From Verrucomicrobiota bacterium (GTDB lineage Bacteria; Verrucomicrobiota; Kiritimatiellia; UBA8416; JAIOPI01): a stretch of 5,113 nt of DNA. The translations under genes were made by a program, and so were the position numbers. The notes beneath the pieces were generated by a model. The model was not told the DNA's origin. It saw nothing but the letters and a program-made list of their open reading frames with translations, and did not search any database. Location: the NCBI GenBank assembly GCA_027620105.1, contig JAQCIA010000182.1:1-5113 (forward strand), in the 5' to 3' direction. Shown piece by piece: positions 4,031 through 5,113 of this stretch. Positions within the stretch are counted from its first letter, which is position 1. Every line of letters starts with the position of its first letter.

Positions 4031-4900
4031 TTACCGTTGTTGGCGGGGCTGGTCGCGGAGGCGCTGGGTCCAGCTGGCGACGGGGCGGGCCTGGCGCTGG
4101 TAGAAGCGTTGCTCGGGCGTAAGTTGCGCGGGGTCGAGGTACCAATCCACATGCTTGAGCGTATAAGGCCGCGGCATGCGCATGGCGGGGTAGACCTTGG
4201 TGACATCGGAGTCTCCCCGGTACATGCCGAAGGTGGTGTCGACCCAGGCGTCGTAGCCGTCGTCGCCGACACAGGTCACCCTGGGCGGCCAGTATTGCGA
4301 CTCCCACGCCAGAACCTGCTCGCGCAAGGGGTACGTGGCCGGAATATCGCGGATTTCGATGGAGGCCCCGACATGCGTGAACTGCGGGTACCGATCGAGG
4401 AGCATGTTCATGCGCTTCAAGATGTCGCGCGGCGTGTCGGGGCACGGGACCAGATCCGGATCCGTCACCACGTAGCGCCGGAACCGGCGCAACTCCCGCC
4501 CGACATCCGCAATGCCCTCCAGTTCCGAATTGTACCCCAGGCGGACCACCTGCAGGTTCGGCGCGTGCAGCGTGCGGTAGTAGTTCCGCAAGGGGGGAAA
4601 GGTGGAGGCGTTGTCGAGGATGACGATCGCCTTCTCGCCTTCCAGGCTCTGGACCCAGTCCACCAGCGTCCGCAGGGAGTCGAGGCGGTTGAAGTTGTTG
4701 ATGACCACCGGGATGGCCGTGGGCGACACCCTGCGCATGTCAATGAGCCGGTGCAGCGTGGTGATATTTTCCCATGACCAGAAGGGGCGGCGATGGGCGC
4801 AATTGAGCAGAAAGCGCAGAATCGGTTTGCGCGTGGCATTGAAATAGGGATAGAGGCGCCAGGGGATGCGAGGACGCGGAAAGCGCAGCGCGAGCTTCAT
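4031..4900 (-). CDS. Family-2-like (GT-A) glycosyltransferase
   Basis: This 289-aa predicted cytoplasmic glycosyltransferase would add a sugar from a nucleotide donor during glycan assembly. The fold begins with IPVVINNFNRLDSLRTLVDW (63-82), the first beta strand and helix of GT-A enzymes. It is followed by IVILDNAST (92-100, nucleotide binding) and YNSELEGIADVGREL (123-137). VVTDPDLVP (144-152) has the metal-binding D-x-D (147-149). The C-terminal half includes GDDGYDAWVDTTFGMYR (212-228) and HVDWYLD (250-256), typical of a less-studied GT2-related group. No membrane spans are seen, so it is probably soluble or peripheral. ATG 4900 was chosen because it overlaps the upstream stop in an ATGA arrangement; the earlier in-frame start at 4948 would only add the upstream gene's overlap. 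Donor and acceptor cannot be told from sequence. Confidence 0.88.
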   Translation of the reverse strand: MKLALRFPRPRIPWRLYPYFNATRKPILRFLLNCAHRRPFWSWENITTLHRLIDMRRVSPTAIPVVINNFNRLDSLRTLVDWVQSLEGEKAIVILDNASTFPPLRNYYRTLHAPNLQVVRLGYNSELEGIADVGRELRRFRRYVVTDPDLVPCPDTPRDILKRMNMLLDRYPQFTHVGASIEIRDIPATYPLREQVLAWESQYWPPRVTCVGDDGYDAWVDTTFGMYRGDSDVTKVYPAMRMPRPYTLKHVDWYLDPAQLTPEQRFYQRQARPVASWTQRLRDQPRQQR

Positions 4901-5113
4901 GGCGGCGTCCGATCTTTCGCCCACGTCTCCAGCAGCGCATGCACGCAACTGTGTGCCGCGATCACGGCTTCCGCCACCGCCACCTCTTGCTCAGCCGGCA
5001 CGGCAGCATCGACCGACGAGGACACCAGCGTCAGCAACTCCTCGCTGGCCCAGTGTGGCTGGCGCAGGCCAAGAAACGTGAGCACGTCCGTGCGCGACGC
5101 GTTCCACTTCGCG
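4897..5113 (-). CDS. Unidentified protein, C-terminal 71 residues (gene starts outside window)
   Basis: An open frame enters from the right edge and ends at TGA 4897-4899, overlapping the glycosyltransferase ATG by 4 bp (ATGA). This is a strong sign of a real, translationally coupled gene. The visible tail reads AKWNASRTDVLTFLGLRQP, then an alanine/valine-rich helical segment (AEQEVAVAEAVIAAHSCVHALLETW) and a short charged end. I do not recognise the family. The R-x-D-V-L-x-FLGL stretch recalls the tail of some sulfotransferases or glycosyltransferases, but this is too little to assign. The location implies a role in glycan synthesis. Confidence 0.65.
   Translation of the reverse strand, partial: AKWNASRTDVLTFLGLRQPHWASEELLTLVSSSVDAAVPAEQEVAVAEAVIAAHSCVHALLETWAKDRTPP

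Noticed and set aside
3800..4777. 325-aa plus-strand open frame
   Set aside because: Antisense to the glycosyltransferase and acetyltransferase, low-complexity composition rich in G, V, A and R, and no recognisable domain; a high-GC shadow frame.

Overview
The window is GC-rich bacterial DNA carrying an envelope-glycan or exopolysaccharide locus. Markers are an ABC-2 polysaccharide-export permease, a glycosyltransferase, a hexapeptide-repeat acetyltransferase and an SGNH esterase. Two small four-helix-bundle (S23/23S-IVP-like) genes, abundant 7- and 8-bp tandem word arrays at gene boundaries and a GbsR/MarR-type regulator fit an uncultured or environmental bacterium. I favour the PVC group (Lentisphaerota/Kiritimatiellota/Verrucomicrobiota-like), but this is an inference from genome style, not a marker-based assignment.

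Layout. (i) Right block, 3332-5113, all minus strand: the 3' end of an unidentified gene, coupled through an ATGA overlap to a GT2-like glycosyltransferase, then a WcaB/serine-acetyltransferase-like O-acetyltransferase. (ii) Centre, 2455-3225, plus strand: a membrane-anchored SGNH/GDSL (CE3-like) esterase, convergent with the acetyltransferase. (iii) Divergent control region, 2138-2454: a degenerate heptamer array plus three separate dyad or palindromic sites and a candidate promoter. (iv) Left block, 1-2137, all minus strand: GbsR/MarR regulator, four-helix-bundle protein, Wzm-like ABC permease, and the first 22 codons of a second four-helix-bundle protein that runs off the window.

The most striking feature is the left block. 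Every gene boundary in it carries a short-unit tandem array built from a fixed core plus a variable tail: GGTC+3 nt, ACGT+4 nt, or GGTTC-type heptamers. Around the complete four-helix-bundle gene the two ACGT arrays are in inverted orientation, both end in an ACGC variant, and both abut a strong inverted repeat (1036-1062 and 1617-1662). The inner parts of these hairpins look like inverted copies of the ends of the flanking genes. The result is a symmetric hairpin-array-gene-array-hairpin module of about 627 bp, placed between the regulator and the permease. It supplies the permease's only usable canonical start codon and about 38 extra N-terminal residues. I regard it as a candidate undescribed mobile or repeat-propagating cassette.

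Functionally, the glycosyltransferase and acetyltransferase would build and decorate a glycan, the permease (with an ATPase presumably encoded beyond position 1) would export it, and the esterase would trim acyl groups at the cell surface. No RNA genes, CRISPR array, transposase or reverse transcriptase were seen.
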